Origin: Bacillus sp. OK048
Lineage (GTDB): Bacteria > Bacillota > Bacilli > Bacillales > Cytobacillaceae
Direction of reading: 5' to 3'
DNA: 64,000 nt
Assembly: GCF_900103525.1 (NCBI RefSeq)
Contig: NZ_FNHN01000008.1
Span: 124,001-188,000 of the forward strand
Shown here: positions 35,242 to 43,308 of the stretch, one piece after another
How positions within the stretch are numbered: position 1 is the first letter of the stretch
How the letters are laid out: the number at the start of each line of letters is the position of its first letter
The notes under the pieces: generated by a model
Told to the model about the DNA's origin: nothing
Databases searched by the model: none
What the model saw: the letters and a program-made list of their open reading frames with translations, nothing else
Position numbers and translations under genes: made by a program

Positions 35242-38200
35242 TTTTGTTATTCCTCCTAAACCTGAAGGGGCAACTTGGACGGAAGACCAATGGAAAGCGA
35301 TTATGGGGAAAAATAAAGATATCCTTGTCGCAGCAGCCGCTGGTTCTGGGAAAACAGCTGTCTTGGTTGAACGAATTATTCAAAAGATTCTTTCGGAAGA
35401 AGAGCCGATTGATGTCGATGAGTTGTTAGTTGTAACCTTTACGAACGCATCTGCAGCCGAAATGCGGCACCGAATCGGAGAAGCCTTAGAAAAGGCGATA
35501 AATAAAGACCCAGGGTCAAGGCATTTACGAAAACAATTAAGTTTATTAAATAAAGCAGCGATTTCAACTCTCCACTCCTTTTGTATGGAGGTTATTCGTA
35601 AATACTATTACCTGATTGATGTTGATCCTAGTTTTAGAATCGCAGATGAAACAGAGGCACAATTAATTAGAGATGAAGTGATGGACGAGCTATTTGAAGA
35701 GGAGTATGGAAAAAAGGATAATGAACGATTTTTTCAGTTGGTAGATTCCTTTACAAGCGACCGGAGCGATAGTGCCTTAATGGATATTGTCCGGGATATT
35801 TATGATTTTGCCATGTCGAACCCTTTGCCAAGTGATTATTTACAGTCCATGATTGATATGTATGATGTCTCCACGGTAAAGAATATCGAAGAATTGCCCT
35901 TTATTCAAGCCTTGCTATTTGATATTGAACTTCAATTAGAAGGTGCAAAGGAAATGATCCAGCGCGGATTGGACGTAACGAAGCTTCCAGGTGGTCCTGC
36001 ACCTAGGGCAGAAAACTTTCTCGATGATATCAACGTTATCAATACTCTTATCGATGCAAATCGTGATTCATGGGAAGCCCTTTATCATGCGATGCAGACC
36101 TGGTCTTTCACGAGAGCAAAGCAAGTAAAAGGGGACCATTTTGATAAAGAGCTAACCGAAAAAGCTCAAAAAATCCGTGATAAGGCTAAAAAGAAGATTC
36201 AAGATATTAAAGATGAACTTTTCATAAGAAAGCCTGAAGGTTTCTTACGCGATATGGATGAAATGCGCCCTCTCGTTGAAATGCTTGTCCATCTGGTCAC
36301 TGCCTTTTCGGAAGCGTTTGAGAAAGCGAAACGAGAAAAAGGACTTGTGGATTATGCAGATTTGGAGCATTATTGTTTAAAAATATTAACGGGAGAAATC
36401 ACCCCTGACGGAGAATTCCTTCCATCGGAAGCTGCATTAGCCTACCGGAATCATTTTAATGAAGTATTTGTTGATGAGTATCAGGATGTCAATATGGTGC
36501 AGGAAACCATCTTAAAATTAGTTGCTAAAGAAGATGAGATGAATGGCAATCTGTTCATGGTTGGTGACGTCAAGCAATCGATTTATCGTTTCCGATTAGC
36601 AGAACCAAATTTATTTTTGGGAAAATATAATCGTTTTAGACAAGACGGTAATGGTACAGGATTACGAATAGATCTTGCAAGAAACTTTAGAAGTCGGAAA
36701 GAGGTTCTTGAAGGGACAAACTATTTATTTAAACAAATCATGGGTGTTAAAGTTGGAGAAATAGAATATGATGAAGCGGCTGAACTAAGGCCGGGTGCAC
36801 CGTATCCTGAAGATGAACCATTTCCAATCGAATTATTGCTTATTAATCAAAATGATACTCGGAATGAATTACCTGCAGTGGCTGCTGAAACAGAAGCAGA
36901 GACCATAACGTTAGAATTTGATGCGGTGGATTTAGAAAAATCACAGCTTGAAGCTCGAGTGATGGCTGCAAAGATTAAACAATTAATAGCAAATGAAACA
37001 AAAGTATATAATCCAAAAACAGAATCTTACCGGCCGATTATGTACCGAGATATCGTTATCCTGCTTCGTTCAATGACGTGGGCACCACAAATTATGGAGG
37101 AATTCAAACAACAAGGAATTCCGATCTATGCTAACCTTTCCTCGGGATATTTTGAAGCTACTGAAGTAGCCATTATGATGTCGTTATTAAGGGTAATTGA
37201 TAACCCGTTTCAAGATATTCCATTAGCCTCTGTCCTAAGGTCCCCGATCGTCGGGCTAAATGAAGAAGAATTGGCACAAATACGCCTGTATAATAAGGGC
37301 ACTTTTTGGGAGTCTGTAAAGAAGTTCTGTCTTAGCAAGCCAACAGAAAAAACAGAAGGTTTATTTGAAAAGGTTCGACGTTTTTATGACCATTTGGATG
37401 AATGGCGTTCAATGGCTCGTCAAGGATCATTATCAGAATTGATCTGGCAGCTATATCGGGACACGCAACTTTATGACTTTGCAGGTGGTTTACCTGGTGG
37501 TAAGCAGCGTCAAGCTAACTTACGTGCATTGTATGATCGAGCAAGACAATATGAGCAAACCTCGTTTCGAGGCTTATTCCGTTTTTTACGTTTTGTTGAG
37601 AGAATGATTGAAAGAGGGGATGACCTCGGGGCAGCGAGAGCACTTGGCGAGCAGGAAGATGTAGTTCGGATGATGACCATTCATAGCAGTAAAGGTCTTG
37701 AATTTCCCGTCGTGTTTATTGCCGGATTGTCGCGCAACTTTAATATGGCTGATATCCGCAAGGCCTATATGCTCGATAAGGATTTTGGCTTTGCGGCAAA
37801 ATATGTAAATGTAGAAAAAAGAATTACCTATCCTTCGTTGCCGCAAATTGCCTTTAAGCGTAGAAAAAAAATGGAAATGCTTGCAGAAGAGATGCGGGTT
37901 TTATATGTAGCATTGACACGGGCAAAGGAAAAGCTCTATTTGACAGGAACCTTGAAGGATTTAAATAAACAAATAGAACAATGGAATGATGTATCTACCC
38001 ATACAGATTGGCTGCTTAAGGACTATGAAAGGGCTTCTGCTGGCTGTTATATGGATTGGGTGGGTCCAGCACTTATTCGGCATCAGGATGGTAAAGAATT
38101 AAGAAAAGCTGAGACGAATGCCCCACTAGTTCCTGATGAAATCGCCTGTCACCCTTCGGCATGGAAAATTACACAAATCAGTGCTGAAGAAATTAAAAAG

Positions 38201-39010
38201 CAGGAAATGATTGAAAATATCGATGAAGACACCTTCCTTACACAGGTAGAGAAAAAGGAATTTATTCCAGTAACATCACCTTTTGAAGAAGTAATTAAAT
38301 CGCGCTTAACTTGGGAGTATTCTTTTGCTAATGCTTCGACCCATCGTTCTAAGCAATCAGTATCAGAAATGAAGCGCCAGCGGGAAATGGCAGATGAGCA
38401 AAGTGGTACAGAATTGTTAAGTCGTTTTAAAAAATCGATTACGAAACGGCCTAAATTTATGCAGGAAAAGTCATTAAGTCCTGCGGAGAGAGGGACAGCC
38501 CTTCATATGGTCATGCAGCATGTTGATTATACAAGGCCGGTTACGTTGGAGACTGTTGAGGAACAGGTCCAGCAGATGGTTAGCAATGAACTGTTAACGG
38601 TTGAACAGGCAGAAGTGATAAATACTCAGCTAGTTGTAAAATTTTTCGAGTCAGACTTAGGCAACAGGATCCAAAAAGCAAAAGTAGTAAATCGTGAAAT
38701 TCCATTTACTCTTTCTTTGGCTGCTTTGGAAGTATACCCAACATGGAAGGATGAAGATGAATCTGTTTTTATCCAGGGGATTATCGATTGTGTGTTTGAA
38801 GACGAAAATGGACTCATCCTGATTGACTTTAAATCAGATGGAATCACTGATCGGTACAAAGGTGGTTTTGAGCAGGCGAAACCTATTCTAGAAGAGCGTT
38901 ACAGACTGCAAATTAATTTATATACAAAAGCGCTGGAACAAATCTGGAAAAGGAAAGTAAATGAAAGATATTTATTTTTCTTTGACGGAGCCCATATTAT
39001 AAAGCTTTAA
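35234..39010 (+). CDS. addA: AddA helicase-nuclease subunit
   Basis: A 1258-residue SF1A helicase with C-terminal RecB-like nuclease. Walker A AAAGSGKTAVLVERI is near residue 34, the helicase DEYQDVN motif near 415, GDVKQSIYRFR motif III, MTIHSSKGLEFPVVF motif V near 815, VALTRAKEKLYL motif VI, and nuclease ILIDFKSDG near 1195. Length agrees with B. subtilis AddA (1232). Translationally coupled to addB. Ends in a strong hairpin shared with gerPF. Confidence 0.97.
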   Translation: MSSFVIPPKPEGATWTEDQWKAIMGKNKDILVAAAAGSGKTAVLVERIIQKILSEEEPIDVDELLVVTFTNASAAEMRHRIGEALEKAINKDPGSRHLRKQLSLLNKAAISTLHSFCMEVIRKYYYLIDVDPSFRIADETEAQLIRDEVMDELFEEEYGKKDNERFFQLVDSFTSDRSDSALMDIVRDIYDFAMSNPLPSDYLQSMIDMYDVSTVKNIEELPFIQALLFDIELQLEGAKEMIQRGLDVTKLPGGPAPRAENFLDDINVINTLIDANRDSWEALYHAMQTWSFTRAKQVKGDHFDKELTEKAQKIRDKAKKKIQDIKDELFIRKPEGFLRDMDEMRPLVEMLVHLVTAFSEAFEKAKREKGLVDYADLEHYCLKILTGEITPDGEFLPSEAALAYRNHFNEVFVDEYQDVNMVQETILKLVAKEDEMNGNLFMVGDVKQSIYRFRLAEPNLFLGKYNRFRQDGNGTGLRIDLARNFRSRKEVLEGTNYLFKQIMGVKVGEIEYDEAAELRPGAPYPEDEPFPIELLLINQNDTRNELPAVAAETEAETITLEFDAVDLEKSQLEARVMAAKIKQLIANETKVYNPKTESYRPIMYRDIVILLRSMTWAPQIMEEFKQQGIPIYANLSSGYFEATEVAIMMSLLRVIDNPFQDIPLASVLRSPIVGLNEEELAQIRLYNKGTFWESVKKFCLSKPTEKTEGLFEKVRRFYDHLDEWRSMARQGSLSELIWQLYRDTQLYDFAGGLPGGKQRQANLRALYDRARQYEQTSFRGLFRFLRFVERMIERGDDLGAARALGEQEDVVRMMTIHSSKGLEFPVVFIAGLSRNFNMADIRKAYMLDKDFGFAAKYVNVEKRITYPSLPQIAFKRRKKMEMLAEEMRVLYVALTRAKEKLYLTGTLKDLNKQIEQWNDVSTHTDWLLKDYERASAGCYMDWVGPALIRHQDGKELRKAETNAPLVPDEIACHPSAWKITQISAEEIKKQEMIENIDEDTFLTQVEKKEFIPVTSPFEEVIKSRLTWEYSFANASTHRSKQSVSEMKRQREMADEQSGTELLSRFKKSITKRPKFMQEKSLSPAERGTALHMVMQHVDYTRPVTLETVEEQVQQMVSNELLTVEQAEVINTQLVVKFFESDLGNRIQKAKVVNREIPFTLSLAALEVYPTWKDEDESVFIQGIIDCVFEDENGLILIDFKSDGITDRYKGGFEQAKPILEERYRLQINLYTKALEQIWKRKVNERYLFFFDGAHIIKL

Positions 39011-39022
39011 TTTTATCAAAAT

Positions 39023-39064
39023 TTAAATACGACATAAACCGTGCAAGGTTTATGTCGTATTTAA
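39023..39064. terminator. Bidirectional terminator between addA and gerPF
   Basis: TTAAATACGACATAAACC / GGTTTATGTCGTATTTAA, an 18-base stem with six-base loop; includes the gerPF stop codon. Confidence 0.92.
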
Positions 39065-39279
39065 TTATTACCTGCAATTGGCTGGTCAACAACGTTAGCA
39101 TCGAGAACATTGGTACCACTTAATCCATTGGCTGTAAATATGATTCCCCCTGTATTAAATCCCCCAGAACCTGCATTGGTCTTTGAGGCACTTTTTGGAG
39201 AGATATATACAGTATCCCCGAATTGCACAATCCCGCCACTTACATTCACAATCTGAACTGGACCAATTATCGCTGGCAT
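39061..39279 (-). CDS. gerPF: Spore germination protein GerPF
   Basis: A 72-residue protein of the GerPA/GerPF family: MPAIIGPVQIVNVSGGIVQFGD start and Gly-rich GSGGFNTG centre. GerP proteins are made in the mother cell and allow germinants to pass the spore coat. Last gene of the operon, distinguished from GerPA by position and by the C-terminus. Confidence 0.93.
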   Translation of the reverse strand: MPAIIGPVQIVNVSGGIVQFGDTVYISPKSASKTNAGSGGFNTGGIIFTANGLSGTNVLDANVVDQPIAGNN

Positions 39280-39343
39280 TTGCTAACATCCTTTTCTTTA
39301 CTTGCCCTAAGTAATCTTGTGATATCGTATTCAAACTTCCTAG

Positions 39344-39724
39344 TCATTGTTCATCCTTATTATGATGCAGATGTCTGATATGTTTTACCCGTGCTTCCAT
39401 TGAGACGTTTTCACTGTTTCCAACGTGCAGTATGGCAACCGAAGACATTGCAAGGATAGATATAGTATTGACCTTAATGATAGGAAGGCTATTATGAGTA
39501 GATAGGGTTATACTTTCATTGATTGGCAAAAAAGGGGTTGGTTCTGAAAACACAGGATATTTTAAAAAATTCCCTTCTTTTGAATTAAAAAATTCAACTT
39601 CCCTTTGAACAGCTAAGGCGCGTGAAAATCCATTAATAATACGAGAATCTCCAAGCTGGATAATAGAGGCAAAGGAAGCAGAGGTCACATTAATGGTGTT
39701 TACGACGGAAGATCTCTGGAGCAT
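39344..39724 (-). CDS. gerPE: Spore germination protein GerPE
   Basis: A 126-residue GerPE family member, beta-rich with the repeated '-N-x-x-V-T-S-A-S-F-A-S-I-I-Q-L-G-D' element (residues 8-26) also seen in GerPA/F. Starts at ATG 39724, 14 bases after the gerPD stop. Coat-permeability role as for other GerP proteins. Confidence 0.9.
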   Translation of the reverse strand: MLQRSSVVNTINVTSASFASIIQLGDSRIINGFSRALAVQREVEFFNSKEGNFLKYPVFSEPTPFLPINESITLSTHNSLPIIKVNTISILAMSSVAILHVGNSENVSMEARVKHIRHLHHNKDEQ

Positions 39725-39738
39725 ATTCTTAAGCCCGC

Positions 39739-39909
39739 CTAAAAAAGTGGCACAAACGGTCCGATGATGAGTGATTCAGCAGGAGTGTCGAAAGTTGCTG
39801 CTAATTGAATAGTTTGTGTGTCGCCAACCATTACGAGTGAAGAACTTGCAACGCCTAGAATTCGAATGGTATCTACACAGATATCCCGGTTATATACTTC
39901 AAAGTTCAT
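39739..39909 (-). CDS. gerPD: Spore germination protein GerPD
   Basis: A 56-residue protein (MNFEVYNRDICVDTIRILG start, IIGPFVPLF end) matching GerPD of 58 residues. The ATG at 39909 overlaps the 3' end of gerPC by 11 bases, and the ribosome site aaaggaatg lies inside gerPC, so translation is coupled. Short enough to be missed by length-filtered gene finding. Confidence 0.9.
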   Translation of the reverse strand: MNFEVYNRDICVDTIRILGVASSSLVMVGDTQTIQLAATFDTPAESLIIGPFVPLF

Positions 39910-40519
39910 TTTTTGTATTCATTCCTTTCACGTTCTCTGGCAAATGATTAATAAAAATTAAAATACCTTTTCTGATTTCCTGCTTGAGTAAATCAATAAT
40001 GCTCTCATCTGTACTATGTTCGCCTTCATGTTCTCTGGCTGCAGTATTTTGTATATGGTAATCAATCCTAGCTGGAAGCTGTTTCATGATATCTTGTTTA
40101 ATAAAATCTAAATAGGAATCATCTAATCTAACATTTAATTGATTTTGGGTTTCCTTAAATAGTGCAGGAAGTTCGGTTTCTAGATACTGATAAATAGATT
40201 CCTCTACTTTCATAGACCGCTGCATTTGTGCTTTAGGATGGATGGGTGTTTTTAAGGATTGATTTTCTACAGCAAAATCTTCAATATTCGCTAAATCGGA
40301 TGGATTTAGACCGATGTTTAAGGTTCCTTCAAGCGTTTCAACCTTCAACTGATCGAATTTGTATTCAATTTTATCAACCCGAACGCTAGGCTTTTCCTTT
40401 AATTGCTTCATTTCTTCCTGAAGTTTTTGAATGGTGTGTTCCAGAGCAGCAATTCTATTTTCCTGTGCCTGCAAAGTCATTTGGACCCATTGAAGAAGTT
40501 GTGAATAATCCTGGTACAT
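39899..40519 (-). CDS. gerPC: Spore germination protein GerPC
   Basis: A 206-residue GerPC. An N-terminal coiled coil (about 15-50: LQAQENRIAALEHTIQKLQE) is followed by a beta segment VDKIEYKFDQLKVETLEGTL and a C-terminal region. Length equals that of B. subtilis GerPC (205). The only sizeable GerP protein; thought to act with the small ones in coat permeability. Confidence 0.92.
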   Translation of the reverse strand: MYQDYSQLLQWVQMTLQAQENRIAALEHTIQKLQEEMKQLKEKPSVRVDKIEYKFDQLKVETLEGTLNIGLNPSDLANIEDFAVENQSLKTPIHPKAQMQRSMKVEESIYQYLETELPALFKETQNQLNVRLDDSYLDFIKQDIMKQLPARIDYHIQNTAAREHEGEHSTDESIIDLLKQEIRKGILIFINHLPENVKGMNTKNEL

Positions 40520-40530
40520 ACACCATCACC

Positions 40531-40767
40531 TCACTTTGAATCATCTTCTCTCGTGCCTGATAATGGCACTGCAGGGCCGCTAGATTGTCCGCCTATGGTT
40601 TGAGGACCTCCTGCCGTTGGTGCGGGCTTTGTAAAACCGCCTGTATTATACAAATAAGAGGCAGGTTTAATGATACCGGCACTGCCAATCTGCAGGACGG
40701 AAGAGTTCATAATACTGCTAATTTTAATAAAGTTTATTTGAATCGACTGCTGAATATAAAAATTCAT
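40531..40767 (-). CDS. gerPB: Spore germination protein GerPB
   Basis: A 78-residue GerPB: MNFYIQQSIQINFIKI start, SSVLQIGSAGIIKPASYLYNTGGF core, Gly/Pro-rich tail. Second gene of the operon; follows gerPA after a 17-base gap. Confidence 0.92.
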   Translation of the reverse strand: MNFYIQQSIQINFIKISSIMNSSVLQIGSAGIIKPASYLYNTGGFTKPAPTAGGPQTIGGQSSGPAVPLSGTREDDSK

Positions 40768-40784
40768 TAAAAACCAACCTTTCC

Positions 40785-41009
40785 TTAAGCATTAAGGAAG
40801 ATTCCTTGATCTACACCATCTGCATCATATGTGTTCGTATTACTTAAATTATTATTATTAACATTTAAACTTTCACCCGTATTAAAGGAACCAGCTCCGG
40901 AGAAAGTTCTTGCGGATGAAAATGGCATAATTTTATAGACATCTCCAATATGAAAAACGGAACTGCTGTTAAGTGTAATGACTTGAGCAACTCCTACAAT
41001 CGCTGGCAT
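40785..41009 (-). CDS. gerPA: Spore germination protein GerPA
   Basis: A 74-residue GerPA with MPAIVGVAQVITL start and FSGAGSFNTGES core. The ATG at 41009 follows aaagggtg; an upstream start at 41018 would add MLY and is less likely since the family starts MPA. First gene of gerPABCDEF, with a sigma-K promoter 31 bases upstream. Confidence 0.93.
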   Translation of the reverse strand: MPAIVGVAQVITLNSSSVFHIGDVYKIMPFSSARTFSGAGSFNTGESLNVNNNNLSNTNTYDADGVDQGIFLNA

Positions 41010-41039
41010 ATACAACACCCTTTACATTTGTTCTCCTAA

Positions 41040-41066
41040 TATTGTATGTATGGGCTGTTGTAATGT
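41040..41066 (-). promoter_or_regulatory. Sigma-K promoter of the gerP operon
   Basis: Read leftwards: AC, 16 bases, CATACAATA, full consensus match. Known gerP operons are expressed by sigma-K in the mother cell, so this site also validates the motif used elsewhere in the window. Confidence 0.75.
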
Positions 41067-41156
41067 GATTCATTCGCCCAAATAAAAGTAAATCAAATCT
41101 TAAGAGGTTGGGAAAATTATAAAATTAGGCAATGTTACCTATGTGTTTTTGGAAAA

Positions 41157-41165
41157 TGGTATAAT
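41157..41165 (+). promoter_or_regulatory. Extended -10 promoter for the riboswitch transcript
   Basis: TGGTATAAT is a perfect extended -10 for sigma-A; the -35 region is poor. Start near 41172, about 57 bases before the aptamer's outer stem. Confidence 0.55.
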
Positions 41166-41228
41166 AGTAGGATGTGTGATGAAGGTAAAAGGACTTATGA
41201 TAGAATTAAGAGATCAGTCGGAAAAAAT

Positions 41229-41435
41229 AAAAACACTGATTCTCGATAAAGGCAAAACTGATGAAAATCAGTGACGCAAAGCTAAAGGGGCTAAGGTGCT
41301 TTTGCACTACGCCAGCCAGTTACCGAAAGAACAGGGTGTTTTTCATATGTATATCTATGTAATCATGGCTTGACTATGTTACATAGTTATCTATGTTTGT
41401 TAACCCCCCCTTTCGGTAAAGGCGGGGTTATTTTC
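41229..41435 (+). ncRNA. c-di-GMP-I (GEMM-I) riboswitch with terminator platform
   Basis: Aptamer core at about 41241-41330 has the class I landmarks: AAAGGCAAA, a small P2 hairpin (ACTGA..TCAGT), GTGACGCAAAGCT, GGGGCTAAGGTGC, then the GCCAGCC receptor and TTACCGAA closing strand. Outer helix AAAAACAC/GTGTTTTT (41229-41236 with 41336-41343). An intrinsic terminator AACCCC..GGGGTT plus TATTTT lies at 41402-41435. The aptamer's closing strand TTACCGAAAG (41320-41329) is exactly complementary to CTTTCGGTAA (41410-41419) within that terminator, forming an antiterminator. Ligand would therefore favour termination (an OFF switch), by inference. Target gene: 41533. Confidence 0.92.
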
Positions 41436-41532
41436 AATCTAATTTACCAACCCTGCCAAACCGATCATTTCTTCTTTATGTTTTGTGATCAAAGTGGTTT
41501 TCAAAAAACAAGAATAAGGCGGGTGCCATTGT

Positions 41533-42141
41533 ATGGGAATATTAAAACAAATTCAACAAAATAATCACAGACAGGATGCAGATCACAAATTGTACAAGTC
41601 AGCAAGGCTGGCTATTAGAAGGAATTCATGCAAACCTTTAGAGCTGCAGGATCTTATTTGTAACGAGACCATGTCAAAAGAAATGGCACTCTTTCTCTGT
41701 ACATGTATTAAAGCTAGATTTAATATTATAGTAAGCGGCGGAACAAGGGCAGGTAAAAAAACCCTTGTCAATGCTCTTTCCACTTTCATTCCTAATGAGG
41801 AAAGGAAAATGATTGGAGATGTTCGTGGTAAACTTGTACGTGAAATACTATGGAAAGAAGATAAAGGACTTGATGGTTTTCTTGCAACAGGGCACTCCAG
41901 CAGTCCTAGTAATATGATCGACCGCTTGGAAATTATTGCATATCTTGAAGGGATGAATTTGCCAATGAAAGCGATTAGGGAACAAATCGCTGGAACTATT
42001 GACATCATTATTCACCTTTCACGTTTAAATGATGGAACAAGAAAAATTACGAAGATAACAGAGGTTCAGGGATTCGAAGGGGAAAATATTGTGCTTAGAG
42101 ATGTTTTTACTGTTATTCCTCTCGAAGATTCATATTATTAG
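41533..42141 (+). CDS. Truncated, degenerate CpaF/TadA-like secretion ATPase
   Basis: A 202-residue remnant of the CpaF/TadA pilus-assembly ATPase family (full members about 400-500). The core is recognisable: IIVSGGTRAGKKTLVNAL is the P-loop region but reads GK-K instead of GK-T, and lacks the flexible GSGK. It jumps from FIPNEER straight to MIGDVRG (Walker B region, Glu to Asp), so some 50 residues with the acidic and arginine motifs are missing. The C-terminal LATGHSSSPSNMIDRLE and REQIAGTIDIIIHLSRL parts are well kept. Catalysis is doubtful; a regulatory or decoy role is possible. It lies under the c-di-GMP riboswitch. No pilin genes adjoin it. Confidence 0.75.
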   Translation: MGILKQIQQNNHRQDADHKLYKSARLAIRRNSCKPLELQDLICNETMSKEMALFLCTCIKARFNIIVSGGTRAGKKTLVNALSTFIPNEERKMIGDVRGKLVREILWKEDKGLDGFLATGHSSSPSNMIDRLEIIAYLEGMNLPMKAIREQIAGTIDIIIHLSRLNDGTRKITKITEVQGFEGENIVLRDVFTVIPLEDSYY

Positions 42142-42223
42142 CATCCAGCATATATTTAGGATTTTTAGGACCCCTATGGTATGATAATATTCTATAAGCA
42201 TTGATACATAGGAGGAAAATTAA

Positions 42224-42583
42224 ATGATTCACGGTCACGTTACTGCTTGGGTTTTAGCCTTAATTTTATTTATTGTCGCCATATTTTTACTGAAAGCTGG
42301 AAAAGAAAAGGGCGCGAAAATTGTCCAAATGATTTTACGTGTGCTCTATTTGCTAATTATTGCAACAGGTGTTGGACTGCTTTTCATGCTGTCCAATATT
42401 GATGTGTTGTATATATTAAAAGCAGTAGTTGGCCTATGGGTAATTGGTTTGTTTGAAATGATCCTTAGTAAGGTTGCACAAAATAGAAAGACTTCAACTT
42501 TATGGATCCAGTTTGTCATTGCCTTCTTGCTTGTTTTATATTTAGGCTTTGATAAATTGCCAATGTCGATTTTTCACGTATAA
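42224..42583 (+). CDS. yisL: YisL-family membrane protein (UPF0344)
   Basis: A 119-residue protein with four hydrophobic helices, matching YisL (UPF0344/DUF1516), found downstream of gerP in B. subtilis. Starts MIHGHVTAWVLALILF, typical of the family. Function unknown. Good ggagg site; terminator follows. Confidence 0.85.
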   Translation: MIHGHVTAWVLALILFIVAIFLLKAGKEKGAKIVQMILRVLYLLIIATGVGLLFMLSNIDVLYILKAVVGLWVIGLFEMILSKVAQNRKTSTLWIQFVIAFLLVLYLGFDKLPMSIFHV

Positions 42584-42601
42584 GATTAGTCTATTAGACA
42601 G

Positions 42602-42631
42602 AGCTGTCGGGTTTTCCGGTGGCTTTTTTTA
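42602..42631 (+). terminator. Terminator of yisL
   Basis: AGCTGTCGG..CCGGTGGCT imperfect stem followed by seven T residues. Confidence 0.65.
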
Positions 42632-42700
42632 GTACAAAAAAGGATGACAAGTAGTGCAAATAGTTTTACTATTTAAGTAAGGGGAGAGGAGAGGGATAAT

Positions 42701-42973
42701 ATGCTAGTTAGGGTGTTTGCTAATCTCCGGCAAATTTGTGGCGGAGTAGGGGTTGAAGTTGTTCCGGAAGGTCAACGGGTGATCGATGTGCTTGATAAAA
42801 TGGTTGAAATGTTCCCTGACCTAAAGGATGAACTATTTACTGCTGAAAGAAAGCTGCTGCCATTTGTTCATGTTTTTATAAACGGAAGAAATATTATTCA
42901 TTTAGATGGGCTTGATACTGTTGTAAAAGAAACCGATCAATTTGCGCTGTTTCCTCCAGTTGCAGGTGGTTAA
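42701..42973 (+). CDS. MoaD/ThiS-like sulfur carrier protein
   Basis: A 90-residue beta-grasp protein ending in PPVAGG, the Gly-Gly tail that is adenylated and thiocarboxylated in MoaD/ThiS. VRVFANLRQICGG start and FINGRNIIHLDGLDTVVKETDQFALFPP are typical of the MoaD-like proteins found beside tungsten oxidoreductases. The adenylating partner is probably the MoeB/ThiF-like protein at 45355. It is two bases upstream of, and probably coexpressed with, the next gene. It may make tungstopterin rather than the general Moco. Confidence 0.88.
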   Translation: MLVRVFANLRQICGGVGVEVVPEGQRVIDVLDKMVEMFPDLKDELFTAERKLLPFVHVFINGRNIIHLDGLDTVVKETDQFALFPPVAGG

Positions 42974-42975
42974 CC

Positions 42976-43248
42976 ATGCCAAGGCAAGTATTGGAGTTTC
43001 GTGGAATAAATCGGAAACATCTAGGAATGTATTTTGAAGAATTAGGAGGAAAACAAATTTCCAATGAGTTTCCCTATGTCTATAGTACGGACCATTGGTG
43101 TGGAAAAATAATAAGCGAAGAGGAACTGGCTATTACCTCTACATTTAAAGTTAATTCTGTCCAAATTCAATTCCAATCAGTAAATGAGGAAACCTTAAAA
43201 GAACTTATCAAACAATACCGGGTGAAAACTAGAAGAATCGGTGGATAG
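42976..43248 (+). CDS. Unknown 90-residue protein with Gly-Gly C-terminus
   Basis: A 90-residue protein of unknown family. It ends RRIGG, the same Gly-Gly ending as the MoaD-like protein two bases upstream. Charged, mixed alpha/beta composition with one Cys (HWCGKI) and no membrane segment. Its position, between a sulfur carrier and a convergent aldehyde oxidoreductase gene, suggests a role in cofactor assembly or as a small partner of that enzyme; this is inference. Weak ribosome site (aggtgg) fits coupling to the upstream gene. Confidence 0.7.
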   Translation: MPRQVLEFRGINRKHLGMYFEELGGKQISNEFPYVYSTDHWCGKIISEEELAITSTFKVNSVQIQFQSVNEETLKELIKQYRVKTRRIGG

Positions 43249-43261
43249 TAGTACTTATAAC

Positions 43262-43297
43262 AAAAAGGCTTCTGCATAGCGATGCAGAAGCCTTTTT
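43262..43297. terminator. Bidirectional terminator before the aldehyde oxidoreductase gene
   Basis: AAAAAGGCTTCTGCAT-agcg-ATGCAGAAGCCTTTTT, 16-base perfect stem, ends both convergent units. Confidence 0.92.
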
Positions 43298-43308
43298 GTA
43301 TTTTTATT

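Noticed and set aside
41179..41274. 31-codon upstream frame running into the c-di-GMP aptamer
   Set aside because: The inferred transcription start (about 41172) leaves no room for a ribosome site, and translation would unfold the aptamer; kept only as a curiosity.
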